Source of the DNA: Albimonas marina
GTDB lineage: Bacteria; Pseudomonadota; Alphaproteobacteria; Rhodobacterales; Rhodobacteraceae
DNA: 64,000 nucleotides
Assembly (NCBI RefSeq): GCF_029223255.1
Contig: NZ_JARHUC010000010.1
Span: 62,001-126,000, forward strand
Direction of reading: 5' to 3'
Notes under the pieces: model-generated
Told to the model about the DNA's origin: nothing
Databases searched by the model: none
What the model saw: only the letters and a program-made list of their open reading frames with translations
Program-made: the position numbers and the translations under genes
Shown: one piece after another, positions 26,275 to 34,926 of the stretch
Layout: each line of letters begins with the position of its first letter
Position numbering within the stretch: position 1 is the first letter of the stretch

Positions 26275-26362
26275 GCCCCGGGCCTGACCCGGGGCCGCCT
26301 GCGGACCGGCGCGCCCGGCGCTCGGCTGCAGGCCGCGAGAGGCCCCGGATCGGGTCCGGGGC
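26275..26362. repeat. pair of 21-bp REP-like palindromes between edd and eda
   Basis: Two hairpins of the same design: 26275-26295 (arm GCCCCGGG, 5-base loop, arm CCCGGGGC) and 26342-26362 (arm GCCCCGGA, 5-base loop TCGGG, arm TCCGGGGC). They differ only in the inner base pair and the loop. Similar GCCCCGGA..TCCGGGGC repeats are, in my experience, scattered between genes in many alphaproteobacteria. In this place they may stabilise the upstream edd message. Confidence 0.55.
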
Positions 26363-26382
26363 GCCCATGGGGCTTCGGGCGG

Positions 26383-28188
26383 TCAGACCACCACCGCGGC
26401 GCCGGTCTCGGCCGCGCCGACCGAGGCGCGGAAGGCGGCGAACAGCTCCCGCCCGATGCCCTCGTGGTTGGCCGACAGGTCCGGCTGGGCGGGGGGCCGG
26501 GCGTTGAACTCCTCGGCCGGGACCAGCACCTCGAGCGTGCCGGCGGCGGCGTCGAGGCGGATGACGTCGCCGTCCCGGATGCGCGCGATCGGCCCGCCGT
26601 CGGCGGCCTCGGGGCTGAGGTGGATGGCGGCGGGCACCTTGCCCGAGGCCCCCGACATGCGCCCGTCGGTGACCAGCGCCACCTTGTGCCCGCGGTCGAG
26701 CGTGACGCCCAGCGGCGGCGTCAGCGAGTGCAGCTCGGGCATGCCGTTGGCCTTGGGGCCCTGGAAGCGGACCACCACGATCATGTCGCGGTCGAACTCG
26801 CCGGCCTTGAAGGCGGCCTTCACCGCCTCCTGGTCGTGGAAGACGCGGGCCGGGGCCTCGATCACGTGGTTCTCGGGCTTCACGGCCGAGATCTTGATGA
26901 CGGACGAGCCGAGGTTGCCGCCCAGCAGCCGCAGCCCGCCGGTCTTCTGGAACGGGTCGGAGGCGGGGCGCAGGATGTCGCGGTTCAGGCTCTCCCCCGC
27001 CCCGTCCTCCCAGGCCACGCGCTCGCCGTTCAGCTTGGGCTCGGCGGTGTAGCGGCTCAGGCCCGGGCCCGCGACGGTTTTCACGTCCTCATGCAGGAGG
27101 CCGGCCGAGAGCAGCTCCCCGATCATGCAGCCCAGGCCGCCCGCGGCGTGGAAGTGGTTCACGTCCGCCAGCCCGTTGGGATAGACGCGCGCCATCAGCG
27201 GCGTGACGGCGCTGATCTCGGCCATGTCCGACCAGTCGATCAGCACGCCGGCCGCGCGGGCCATGGCGACGAGGTGCAGCACCAGGTTGGTCGAGCCGCC
27301 GGTGGCGTTCAGCCCCACCATGCCGTTCACGAAGGCCTTCTCGTCCAGGACCTCGGAGACGGGGGTGAATTCGTTGCCCTTGGCGGTGATCGCCAGCGCC
27401 CGGCGGGCGGCCTCGGAAGTCAGCGCGTCGCGAAGGGGCGTGTTGGGGTTCACGAAGCTCGCGCCCGGCAGGTGCAGGCCCATGAACTCCATCAGCATCT
27501 GGTTGGTGTTGGCGGTGCCGTAGAAGGTGCAGGTGCCGGGGCCGTGGTAGGAGGCCATCTCGGCCTTGAGCAGCTCGTCCCGCCCGATCTCGCCGGCGGC
27601 GAACTGCTGGCGGATGCGGGACTTCTCGTCGTTGGGCAGGCCCGAGGGCATGGGGCCGGCGGGGGCGAAGATCGCCGGCAGGTGGCCGAAGGTGGCCGCC
27701 GCGATCACCAGCCCCGGCACGATCTTGTCGCACACGCCCAGGAACATCGCCGCGTCGTAGCAGTTGTGGCTGAGCGACACGCCGGCCGCCAGCGCGATCA
27801 CGTCGCGCGAGAACAGGGAAAGCTCCATCCCCGGCTGGCCCTGGGTGACCCCGTCGCACATCGCCGGCACCCCGCCGGCGACCTGAGCCGTGCCGCCCGC
27901 CTCGCGCGCCGCGGCCTTGATCAGGTCGGGGAACCGCTCGAACGGCTGATGGGCCGAGAGCATGTCGTTGTAGGCCGTCACGATCCCGATGTTGCCGCCC
28001 CGCTCCTCGGCGATGGGAAGCTTGTCGGGGCCCATCGCGGCGGTGACGTGGGCCATGTTCCCGCAGCTCAGATGCGCGCGGGCGGGCCCCGCCTCGACCG
28101 CCCGCTGGACGCGGGCGAGGTAGGCCCCCCGCGCGGAGGCGGAGCGCGCGCGGATCCGGTCGGTGACGGCCTCGATGGTCGGGTTCAT
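26383..28188 (-). CDS. edd: phosphogluconate dehydratase
   Basis: A 601-residue IlvD/Edd family [4Fe-4S] enzyme that converts 6-phosphogluconate to KDPG. The start is ATG 28188, preceded by CAGGAGG; a longer frame upstream is not supported. Motifs: [33 protein letters not shown] (cluster cysteine), [20 protein letters not shown] (cluster cysteines), [23 protein letters not shown]-type sequence and [19 protein letters not shown]. Length matches the roughly 600 residues of the family. Product is used by Eda encoded just downstream. Confidence 0.96.
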   Translation of the reverse strand: MNPTIEAVTDRIRARSASARGAYLARVQRAVEAGPARAHLSCGNMAHVTAAMGPDKLPIAEERGGNIGIVTAYNDMLSAHQPFERFPDLIKAAAREAGGTAQVAGGVPAMCDGVTQGQPGMELSLFSRDVIALAAGVSLSHNCYDAAMFLGVCDKIVPGLVIAAATFGHLPAIFAPAGPMPSGLPNDEKSRIRQQFAAGEIGRDELLKAEMASYHGPGTCTFYGTANTNQMLMEFMGLHLPGASFVNPNTPLRDALTSEAARRALAITAKGNEFTPVSEVLDEKAFVNGMVGLNATGGSTNLVLHLVAMARAAGVLIDWSDMAEISAVTPLMARVYPNGLADVNHFHAAGGLGCMIGELLSAGLLHEDVKTVAGPGLSRYTAEPKLNGERVAWEDGAGESLNRDILRPASDPFQKTGGLRLLGGNLGSSVIKISAVKPENHVIEAPARVFHDQEAVKAAFKAGEFDRDMIVVVRFQGPKANGMPELHSLTPPLGVTLDRGHKVALVTDGRMSGASGKVPAAIHLSPEAADGGPIARIRDGDVIRLDAAAGTLEVLVPAEEFNARPPAQPDLSANHEGIGRELFAAFRASVGAAETGAAVVV

Positions 28189-28247
28189 GACGTCCTCCTG
28201 CCGGCCGGACCCTCCGAGGGGGGGAGGGTCCCGGCCTGTCGGGTGAG

Positions 28248-28934
28248 CTAGTCGGCGTAGTGCACCGTCGCCCCCTCGAGCACGGCGCACACCGGCGCGC
28301 GCATCGGGTCGGCGATCTGGATGGCGCGCTCCAGCGCGCGCATCTTGTCGTGGCCCTGGATCAGGATGTGGCGCTCGGCGGCGCGCAGCACCCGGGCCGA
28401 AAGGGTGATCCGCGGCTCCTCCGCGCCTGGGGCGCGGATCGCGACGGCGGGGGGCGCGTCGGCCGACAGCGCCTCCTCCAGCCCCAGCGCGTCGGGGAAC
28501 ATCGAGGCGGTGTGCATGTCGTCGCCCATGCCCAGCACTGCGACGTCGAGCGGCAGCGCCACCTGCTCGAGCGTCAGGTTCACCGCGTGCAGCGCCTGCG
28601 CCGGCTCCGGCCCGCCGCCGTAGAGGGGCACGAACTCCGCCGCCGCCGCCGCGCCGTGAAACAGCGTCTCCGCCAGCAGCTTCTGGTTCGAGCGGGCCGA
28701 GGCCGGCGGCACCCAGCGCTCGTCGGTCAGGGTCACGGCGATCAGGCCCCAGGGCGCGTCGCTCTCGCCCAGCAGCTTCAGCATCAGGCCGGGGGTGGTC
28801 CCGCCGGGCACCGCGAGGCTGGCGCTGTTGCGTTTCGCGACGGCCGCCGTCAGCCGGCCTGCGACCAGGTCGGCGAGGCCGCCGGCCTGGTCGTCGCGGC
28901 TGTCGTATTCGATGATCTCGGGCGTCAGGCTCAT
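28248..28934 (-). CDS. pgl: 6-phosphogluconolactonase
   Basis: A 228-residue protein of the glucosamine-6-phosphate isomerase/lactonase family. It hydrolyses 6-phosphogluconolactone made by Zwf. Signature segments are [54 protein letters not shown] and [17 protein letters not shown]. Start ATG 28934 overlaps the zwf stop (ATGA), so the pair is translationally coupled. A 59-base gap precedes edd. Confidence 0.95.
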   Translation of the reverse strand: MSLTPEIIEYDSRDDQAGGLADLVAGRLTAAVAKRNSASLAVPGGTTPGLMLKLLGESDAPWGLIAVTLTDERWVPPASARSNQKLLAETLFHGAAAAAEFVPLYGGGPEPAQALHAVNLTLEQVALPLDVAVLGMGDDMHTASMFPDALGLEEALSADAPPAVAIRAPGAEEPRITLSARVLRAAERHILIQGHDKMRALERAIQIADPMRAPVCAVLEGATVHYAD

Positions 28935-30397
28935 GTGGCGATTTCCCTCCAGCGGCGCCCGTCGCGATGCAGCAGCATCAGCGCGTCTTCCGGGCCCGAG
29001 GAGCCGGGGTCGTAGGAGACGGGGCGGTCCCCTCTCTCTTCCCACCCGGCGATGATCGGGTCCACCCATCGCCAGGCGGCCTCGACCTCGTCGCCGCGCA
29101 TGAACAGGGTCTGGTCGCCCCGGATCACGTCCATCACCAGCCGCTCGTAGGCGTCGGGCATGCGCAGCTTGGTCGAGGACATGGCGTCGGCGAAGGTCAT
29201 GTCCAGCACCGCGGGCGCGAGGCGCATGCCCCCCGGGCCGGGATCCTTGATGGTCATGCCCAGCGTGATCCCCTCGTCGGGCTGAAGGCGGATCGCCAGC
29301 ACGTTCTGGGTCCAGCGCCCGGAGGCGGAGGGGAAGATCGAATGCGGCGCCTCCTTGAAGGCGACCGCGATCTCGGAGACGCGGGTGCGCAGGCGCTTGC
29401 CGGTGCGCAGGTAGAAGGGCACGCCGGACCAGCGCCAGTTGGCGACCTCGGCCTTGAGCGCGATGTAGCTCTCGGTGCGGCTCTCGGGGCTCTCGGCGTC
29501 GTGGCGATAGCCGGCGGTGCCGTTCGCCGCCGCATATTGTCCGCGCACCACGTCGTCGGGGGACTCGAGCGGGGCCAGGGCGCGGAGAACCTTGAGCTTT
29601 TCGTCGCGCACCGCGTCGGGTTCGAAGACCGACGGCGGCTCCATCGCGATCAGGCACAGGAGCTGGAGCATGTGGTTCTGCACCATGTCGCGCATCGCGC
29701 CGACGCCGTCGTAGTAGGGGCCGCGCCCCTCGACCCCCACGCTCTCGGCCACGGTGATCTGCACGTGGTCGATGTGGCGGGCGTTCCACAGCGGCTCGAA
29801 CAGCGCATTGGCGAAGCGCAGCGCCATCAGGTTCTGGACCGTCTCCTTCCCCAGGTAGTGGTCGATCCTGTAGACCTGATGCTCGTCGAAATAGGCCGCC
29901 AGCGTGCGGTTGAGAGCGCGGGCCGAGGCGAGGTCGTGGCCCAGCGGCTTCTCGATCACGATGCGCGCCTGCTCGCCCGAGAGGCCGGCGTCGTGGATCC
30001 GCTCCGACATCGGGCCGAAGAAGCGGGGCGCGACAGAAAGATAGAAGGCCCGCGGGCGCGCCGGATCGGACGGCAGGGCGGCGGCGAGGTCCGACCAGCC
30101 CTCGTCCGAGGTCGCGTCGACCTGGGCGTAGTCCACGCAGTTGAGGAACCGCCCCACGGTCTCGGGGTCGAGATCCGCGGGGCCCACGAACTCCTTCAAC
30201 GCGGCCTCGGCCATGTTGCGGAAGGCGTCGCGGTCGAGGTCCGAGCGCGCGGCGCCGACCACCCGCGCGCCGTCGGGCATCTGCCCGTCGTGCAGGCGGT
30301 GGTAGAGCGCCGGGATCAGCTTGCGCCGCGCGAGGTCCCCGGTGGCGCCGAAGACCACCAGGTCGAAGGGATCGACGGGAACGACGCGGGCGACCAT
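28931..30397 (-). CDS. zwf: glucose-6-phosphate 1-dehydrogenase
   Basis: A 488-residue dehydrogenase that oxidises glucose 6-phosphate with NADP+ (or NAD+). The N-terminal Rossmann motif is [19 protein letters not shown]. The substrate site [16 protein letters not shown] carries the catalytic His region. FKEAPHSIF and [12 protein letters not shown] sit towards the C-terminus. It overlaps frk upstream and pgl downstream, each by a few bases. It commits sugar phosphate from polyol catabolism to the Entner-Doudoroff pathway and supplies NADPH. Confidence 0.96.
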   Translation of the reverse strand: MVARVVPVDPFDLVVFGATGDLARRKLIPALYHRLHDGQMPDGARVVGAARSDLDRDAFRNMAEAALKEFVGPADLDPETVGRFLNCVDYAQVDATSDEGWSDLAAALPSDPARPRAFYLSVAPRFFGPMSERIHDAGLSGEQARIVIEKPLGHDLASARALNRTLAAYFDEHQVYRIDHYLGKETVQNLMALRFANALFEPLWNARHIDHVQITVAESVGVEGRGPYYDGVGAMRDMVQNHMLQLLCLIAMEPPSVFEPDAVRDEKLKVLRALAPLESPDDVVRGQYAAANGTAGYRHDAESPESRTESYIALKAEVANWRWSGVPFYLRTGKRLRTRVSEIAVAFKEAPHSIFPSASGRWTQNVLAIRLQPDEGITLGMTIKDPGPGGMRLAPAVLDMTFADAMSSTKLRMPDAYERLVMDVIRGDQTLFMRGDEVEAAWRWVDPIIAGWEERGDRPVSYDPGSSGPEDALMLLHRDGRRWREIAT

Positions 30398-31341
30398 CAG
30401 CGATCCTCCGAAGGGGCGGGGGCGGGCAGCTCGGCCCGGCGCGGCAGGTCCGAGCCGCGGCGTCCGCAGGTGATCGCGGCGGCCTGCACGGCGAAGTCGA
30501 GCAGGCCGGAAACCTGCGTGGCGTCAAGGGCTTCGACGGCCTCTCGGGTGGCGGCGCCGCGCTCGGCCAGGCCCGCGATCAGGGCGGCCTGGAAGGTATC
30601 GCCGGCGCCCACGGTGTCGACCACCTGCACCGGGCGGCCCGGGATCTCGACCCGGCCCGCGGCCCCCCAGGCGACCGCGCCCTGCGCGCCGCGGGTGACC
30701 ACCACCAGCGCCGGGCCGGCGGCCAGCCACTCCTGCGCCACCTCGTCGGGGCGGCGGCCGGGGTGGAGCATCCCCAGATCCTCGTCCGAGACCTTCACCA
30801 CGTCGGTGCAGGGCAGGAAGCGGCCGATCCGCTCGCGCCACAGGTCCACGTCGGGCTGGATCGAGAGGCGCACGTTGGGGTCCAGGGTCAGCAGCCGCCG
30901 GCCTTTTTCGCGACCGAAGAACGCGAGCAGCGCCGCGCCCACCGGCTCGACCGCCAGCGAATAGCTGCCCGCATGCAGGCCCCAGACCTCGGCGCCCAGG
31001 CTCGGCAGATCGGCCGCGGTGATCGAGCGGTCGGCCGCCCCCTCCCCGTAGAAGGCATAGCGGGGGGAGCCGTCGGCGCCGACGTCCACCAGGCTGAGCG
31101 TGCTGAGCCGTTGCGTGCGCACGAGAAATTCGGTCGCCACCCCCTCGGCCGTCAGGGCGCCCAGCAGCCGCTCGCCCAGGCGGTCGGTCGAGAGGCCGGT
31201 GAACAGGCCCGCCCGCTGCTCCAGCCGGGCCAGCCCCACGGCCACGTTGAGCGGCGAGCCGCCGACGCGCGCATCGAAGGAGAGCCCCTCCCCTTCGACC
31301 GCGAACAGGTCCCACAGGGCCTCCCCGCAGACGAGAAACAT
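30397..31341 (-). CDS. PfkB-family fructokinase
   Basis: A 314-residue ribokinase-family sugar kinase. The N-terminal FLVCGEALWDLF and GGSPLNVAVGLARLEQ, and the C-terminal signature VDTVGAGDTFQAALIAG (catalytic Asp in GAGD), are clear. The close fit to fructokinases (GEALWDLF, GSPLNVA) plus neighbours that make fructose from mannitol and sorbitol supports fructose as the substrate. It heads the operon, divergent from the ROK repressor gene, and overlaps zwf by one base of the start (ATGA). The equivalent gene in Rhodobacter polyol loci has been called mtlZ; I do not assign that symbol. Confidence 0.88.
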   Translation of the reverse strand: MFLVCGEALWDLFAVEGEGLSFDARVGGSPLNVAVGLARLEQRAGLFTGLSTDRLGERLLGALTAEGVATEFLVRTQRLSTLSLVDVGADGSPRYAFYGEGAADRSITAADLPSLGAEVWGLHAGSYSLAVEPVGAALLAFFGREKGRRLLTLDPNVRLSIQPDVDLWRERIGRFLPCTDVVKVSDEDLGMLHPGRRPDEVAQEWLAAGPALVVVTRGAQGAVAWGAAGRVEIPGRPVQVVDTVGAGDTFQAALIAGLAERGAATREAVEALDATQVSGLLDFAVQAAAITCGRRGSDLPRRAELPAPAPSEDR

Positions 31342-31504
31342 CGCTCGCAGCCTCCCTTGTCAGCGCGCCGAAGAAGCCTCGCCGCGGGCCGGGGCGCGCG
31401 CAAGCCTTGGCTCCGCGCGGCCGGACCGGCGGCGCCGCGGCGCAGGCGCGCCGGCGGACCTCCCGGCAGGCGGAGAGCGCCACAGGGGGGCTCGATTCGT
31501 CAAC

Positions 31505-31531
31505 GATTAAATCATATCGGTTGATTTAATC
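31505..31531. promoter_or_regulatory. AT-rich operator between frk operon and ROK repressor
   Basis: Perfect 10-bp inverted repeat GATTAAATCA-N7-TGATTTAATC in otherwise very GC-rich DNA. Arm composition and length resemble operators of NagC/Mlc/XylR-type ROK proteins. A TTGACG candidate -35 for frk lies directly beside it on the minus strand (31503-31498), and TTGATT inside it could serve the ROK gene. The natural reading is a shared operator for auto-regulation and repression of the sugar operon. Confidence 0.7.
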
Positions 31532-31584
31532 CCGCCCGACCGGCAGGATTTCCGCGACGCGGAGAACGGAAGGATCGGCGGGCG

Positions 31585-32805
31585 ATGCGCGGCGGCGATG
31601 CGGCGGGGCTGAGGGCCTACAACGAGCGGCGGGTGATCGACGCGGTGCTGCGCGCGGGCGCCGCCTCGAAGGCCGAGGTCGCGCGCGCCACGGGGCTGAG
31701 CGCGCAGGCCGCCAAGTCGATCGTGGACCGGCTGCTGGAGCAGGGCCTGCTCGAGAAGGGCGCGGCGCCGGGCGCGGGCGCGCGGGGGCGCGGCCAGCCG
31801 GCGACGCCGGTGACGGTGGCGGGCACGGGGGCGTTCTCGCTGGGGGTGAAGATCGGGCGACGCTCGGTCGAGGCGCTGCTGATCGACCTGCGGGGCGAGG
31901 TGGTGGACGCCCGCGCCCAGCGGCTGGAGGCGCCCCTGCCCGGCCCGGTGATCGCGGCGGCGACCGGCCAGGCGCGGGCGCTGCTGGAGGCGATGCCGCC
32001 GGAGCATCGCAAGCGGCTGGCGGGGGTGGGGCTGGCCCTGCCCGGCGAGATGGACGCCTGGGCGGACGAGCTGGGCGCGCCGCCCGCCGCGCTCGCCCGC
32101 TGGCGGGAGGTGGACCCGCAGCTCGAGCTCGAGGTCGCCACGGGCGAGCCGGTGCTGGCCTGCAACGACGCCGCCGCCGCCTGCGTGGCGGAGCTGTTGA
32201 TGGGCGAGGCGCTGGACGTGGCGAGCGCCCTCTACATCCACATCGGCGCCTTCGTGGGCGGCGGCGTGGTGCTGAACGGGCGGCTGTTCCCCGGCGCCCA
32301 GCGCAACGCCGGCGCGCTGGGCTCGATGCCGCTGGCGGGGCGGGGGCGGCGGCAGCTGATCCACGCGGCCTCGGGCGTGGGGCTCGCGCGGGCGCTGCGC
32401 GCGGCGGGGATCGAGGTGACGGCGGCCATGGCGGGAAACGCCGGCGCGGCGGCGGACGCGGTGTTCGAGGCCTGGGCGGCGGAGGCCGCGCCGGCGCTGG
32501 CGCGGGCCGTCGTCTCGGCGCTGGCGGTGATCGACTTCGAGGCGGTGGTGCTCGACGGCGTGCTGCCCCCCCTCTGGCGGCGGCGGTTGCTGGACGAGAC
32601 CCGGGAGGCGATGATGCGCTTCGACCGCACGGGGCTGAGCCCGGTCTCGATCCGCGCGGGCGTGCTGGGGGGCGAGGCGCGGGTGCTGGGGGCGGCGATG
32701 CTGCCGCTCCAGGCCCGGTTCGCGCCGGAGCCGGAGCTGCTGGTGCGCCGCACGATGGCCCGGCGGGAGGCGAACGCCGCCGAAGCGGGAGGGAGCCGCG
32801 AATGA
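31585..32805 (+). CDS. ROK-family transcriptional repressor
   Basis: A 406-residue ROK regulator. The N-terminal winged helix (RAYNERRVIDAVLRAGAAS, KAEVARATGLSAQAAKSIVD, RLLEQGLL) is followed by a sugar-kinase-like fold: FSLGVKIGRRSVEALLIDL, VGLALPGEMD, CNDAAAACVAEL and IHIGAFVGGGVVLNGRLFPG. The cysteine zinc motif of classic ROK kinases and NagC is missing, as in many alphaproteobacterial ROK repressors. It is divergent from frk-zwf-pgl-edd-eda with a palindromic operator between them, so it most likely senses a sugar (fructose or a phosphate ester) and represses that operon. Effector not determinable here. Confidence 0.9.
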   Translation: MRGGDAAGLRAYNERRVIDAVLRAGAASKAEVARATGLSAQAAKSIVDRLLEQGLLEKGAAPGAGARGRGQPATPVTVAGTGAFSLGVKIGRRSVEALLIDLRGEVVDARAQRLEAPLPGPVIAAATGQARALLEAMPPEHRKRLAGVGLALPGEMDAWADELGAPPAALARWREVDPQLELEVATGEPVLACNDAAAACVAELLMGEALDVASALYIHIGAFVGGGVVLNGRLFPGAQRNAGALGSMPLAGRGRRQLIHAASGVGLARALRAAGIEVTAAMAGNAGAAADAVFEAWAAEAAPALARAVVSALAVIDFEAVVLDGVLPPLWRRRLLDETREAMMRFDRTGLSPVSIRAGVLGGEARVLGAAMLPLQARFAPEPELLVRRTMARREANAAEAGGSRE

Positions 32806-33035
32806 CCGAGGTCGAGATCGAGCGCCGCTCGCGGATCGTCTGCCCGGACTGCGGACACGCGAAGGTCGAGGAGATGCCGACCGACGCCTGCTGGTTCTTC
32901 TACGACTGCGCGGGCTGCGGGGCCGTGCTGCGGCCCAAGGCGGGGGATTGCTGCGTGTTCTGCTCCTACGGCTCGGTCCCCTGCCCGCCGGTGCAGCTGC
33001 AGCGGCTGGGGCTGGGCGACGGCTGCTGCGGCTGA
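32802..33035 (+). CDS. GDCCVxC-domain cysteine-rich small protein
   Basis: A 77-residue protein overlapping the ROK stop by four bases (ATGA). It has a CPDCG knuckle near residues 14-18, DCAGCG near residue 36, the family signature GDCCVFCSYGSVPCPP and a terminal GDGCCG. The GDCCVxC family contains both cysteine and selenocysteine members; here the codons are ordinary TGC. Ten-plus cysteines suggest metal or thiol chemistry. Its partners are unknown and its coupling to a sugar repressor is unexpected. Confidence 0.82.
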   Translation: MTEVEIERRSRIVCPDCGHAKVEEMPTDACWFFYDCAGCGAVLRPKAGDCCVFCSYGSVPCPPVQLQRLGLGDGCCG

Positions 33036-33153
33036 GGCGAGGGCCTGGGCGACGGCAAACAAGACCGGGGCGCGGGTGCGGCTTCGGGGACCGGCGCGCA
33101 GGACCGGCCCCGCGTGGCACGCTGCGCGACGAGACCAGGGGGATGAGGGACGG

Positions 33154-33849
33154 ATGCGGCGGATCGAGCTGGTGATCTTCGATTGCGACGGGGTGCTGAT
33201 CGACTCGGAGGCGATCAGCGCGCGGATGCTGGTGGCCGAGATGAAGACCCGCGGCATCGACATCGACCTCGCCTACGTCGCCCGGCATTTCCTGGGGCGC
33301 AGCTACCCGGTGGTGCTGAAGGTGATCCGCGAGGATTTCGGCGTCGACCTGCCCGAGAGCTTCGAGGCCGACTACCGCCGCCGCCTGCTGGCCGCCTTCG
33401 AGACGGAGCTGACGGTGATGCCCGGCGTGACCGCGGCGCTGGACCGGCTGGCGACGCCGTATCGCCTGGCGACCTCGTCGAGCCCGGCGCGGGTGGCGCG
33501 CAGCCTGGAGATCGCGGGGCTGGCGGAGCGGTTCGCCGGGCGGATCTCGACCGCCTCGGAGGTGGCGCGGGGCAAGCCTGCGCCGGACCTGTTCCTGCTG
33601 GCCGCGCGGAAGGCGGGCGTCGCGCCGGAGCGCTGCCTGGTGATCGAGGACAGCGAGAACGGCGTGCGCGCGGCGCTGGCGGCGGGGATGGAGGCGTGGC
33701 GTTTCACCGGGGGCGCGCATTTCCGCGACATCGCCCTGCCCGACCCCGGAGACCTGCGCCCGCATCGCGAGTTCGACGACTTCGCCCGCTTCTTCGAGAC
33801 GCGGCCGGAGCTGGCGCGCGCCGCCTCCTGCACGGAGGGCGCGTCGTGA
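33154..33849 (+). CDS. HAD-family sugar-phosphate phosphatase (beta-phosphoglucomutase-like)
   Basis: A 231-residue HAD hydrolase. The four motifs are visible: VIFDCDGVLIDSE (nucleophile Asp10, general acid Asp12), LATSSSPARV, the lysine of RGKPAPDLFLLAA and VIEDSENGVRAA. The cap-domain arrangement and GKPAPD motif place it with phosphoglycolate/beta-PGM-like phosphatases. I start at ATG 33154 because MRRIELVIFDCDG is the usual opening. Its stop overlaps the GTG of the SorC gene. Similar HAD genes accompany smo-type polyol operons and may remove dead-end sugar phosphates; substrate unknown. Confidence 0.88.
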   Translation: MRRIELVIFDCDGVLIDSEAISARMLVAEMKTRGIDIDLAYVARHFLGRSYPVVLKVIREDFGVDLPESFEADYRRRLLAAFETELTVMPGVTAALDRLATPYRLATSSSPARVARSLEIAGLAERFAGRISTASEVARGKPAPDLFLLAARKAGVAPERCLVIEDSENGVRAALAAGMEAWRFTGGAHFRDIALPDPGDLRPHREFDDFARFFETRPELARAASCTEGAS

Positions 33850-34805
33850 GCGGGCCGCGGCGGGAGGAAGACGCGGCGACGCCGCTGGACCAGGCGGCGC
33901 GGGCGGCCTGGCTCTACTACGTCGGCGGCGCCACGCAGGACCAGATCGCGGCGGAGATGGGCATCTCCCGCCAGCGGGCGCAGCGTCTGGTGGCCAAGGC
34001 CGTGGCCGAGGGGCTGATCCACGTGCGGCTGGAGCATCGGGTCAGCCGGTGCATGGAGCTGGAGCGCGCGCTGGCGAAGCGCTTCGGGCTGAAGCGGGCG
34101 CGGGTCGCGCCCAGCCTCGGGCGGGGCGCGGACCCGGTGAAGGCCATCGCGCCGGTGGCGGCCGAGGAGCTGGAGCGCATCTTCTCGGCCCCCGATCCGC
34201 TGGTGGTGGCGCTGGGCACCGGGCGCACCCTGCGCGCGATGGTCGAGGAGATGCGCGCCATCGACTGCCCCCAGCACCGCATCGCCTCGCTGAACGGCAA
34301 CATGGCGCCCGACGGCACGGCGAGCGCCTTCGACGTGATCATGCGGCTCGCCGACAAGGTGCGCGCGCGCCACTATCCCATGCCCCTGCCCCTCGTCGCC
34401 GCGACGCCCGAGGAGCGGGACCTGTTCATCTCGCTGCCCCCTGTGGTGCGGGCGCGGGCGCTGGCCGAGAACGCCGACGTGGCCTTCGTGGGCGTGGGCG
34501 AGATGGGGGGCGAGCCGCCGCTTCTGAAGGACGGGTTCCTGACCCTCGAGGAGATCGAGGAGCTGCGCCGCCTGGGCGCGGTCGGCGAGATCACCGGCTG
34601 GTCCTACGATGATTCGGGAACCTACCTGGAGACCGGGGCCAACGCCCGCATCGCGGGCGTGCGGCTGGAGCGGGTCGAGGAAAAGTTGATCGTCGCAATC
34701 GCTGCGGGCGCGAAGAAGCGCCCCGCCATCAAGGCGGCGCTGAAAGGCGGGCTGGTCAACGGCTTGATCACCGACGAGCTGACGGCCGAGGCGATGCTGG
34801 CCTGA
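33846..34805 (+). CDS. SorC/DeoR-type sugar-binding transcriptional regulator of the polyol operon
   Basis: A 319-residue regulator starting with GTG 33846 inside the HAD stop (GTGA). N-terminal helix-turn-helix: GATQDQIAAEMGISRQRAQR. The rest is the SorC sugar-binding domain: PLVVALGTGRTLRAMVEEM, IASLNGNMAPDGTASAFDVI, ADVAFVGVGEMGGEPPLL and GEITGWSYDDSGTYLE. It lies directly upstream of smoE and is likely to act on the GAGCAATTGCTC palindrome in that promoter. SorC proteins can activate or repress; either is possible here. Confidence 0.9.
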   Translation: MSGPRREEDAATPLDQAARAAWLYYVGGATQDQIAAEMGISRQRAQRLVAKAVAEGLIHVRLEHRVSRCMELERALAKRFGLKRARVAPSLGRGADPVKAIAPVAAEELERIFSAPDPLVVALGTGRTLRAMVEEMRAIDCPQHRIASLNGNMAPDGTASAFDVIMRLADKVRARHYPMPLPLVAATPEERDLFISLPPVVRARALAENADVAFVGVGEMGGEPPLLKDGFLTLEEIEELRRLGAVGEITGWSYDDSGTYLETGANARIAGVRLERVEEKLIVAIAAGAKKRPAIKAALKGGLVNGLITDELTAEAMLA

Positions 34806-34857
34806 TCCGGGGCGTCTGACCTCCGAAAACATGCTGCACTGCAAAAGGCCCAAGGCC

Positions 34858-34891
34858 TTGACAGCGCATGGGCCGACATGAGCAATTGCTC
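34858..34891 (+). promoter_or_regulatory. smoE promoter with overlapping palindromic operator
   Basis: A perfect -35 TTGACA (34858-34863), 17-base spacer and weak -10 AGCAAT (34881-34886). The perfect 12-bp palindrome GAGCAATTGCTC (34880-34891) covers the -10. A weak related half-site follows at about 34899-34910. Just upstream is AAGGCC-CAA-GGCCTT (34845-34859). The arrangement fits control by the SorC regulator encoded immediately before. Confidence 0.6.
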
Positions 34892-34926
34892 GCAACCTAA
34901 GCAAGTTCTCATCCAGGGAGGAACTC

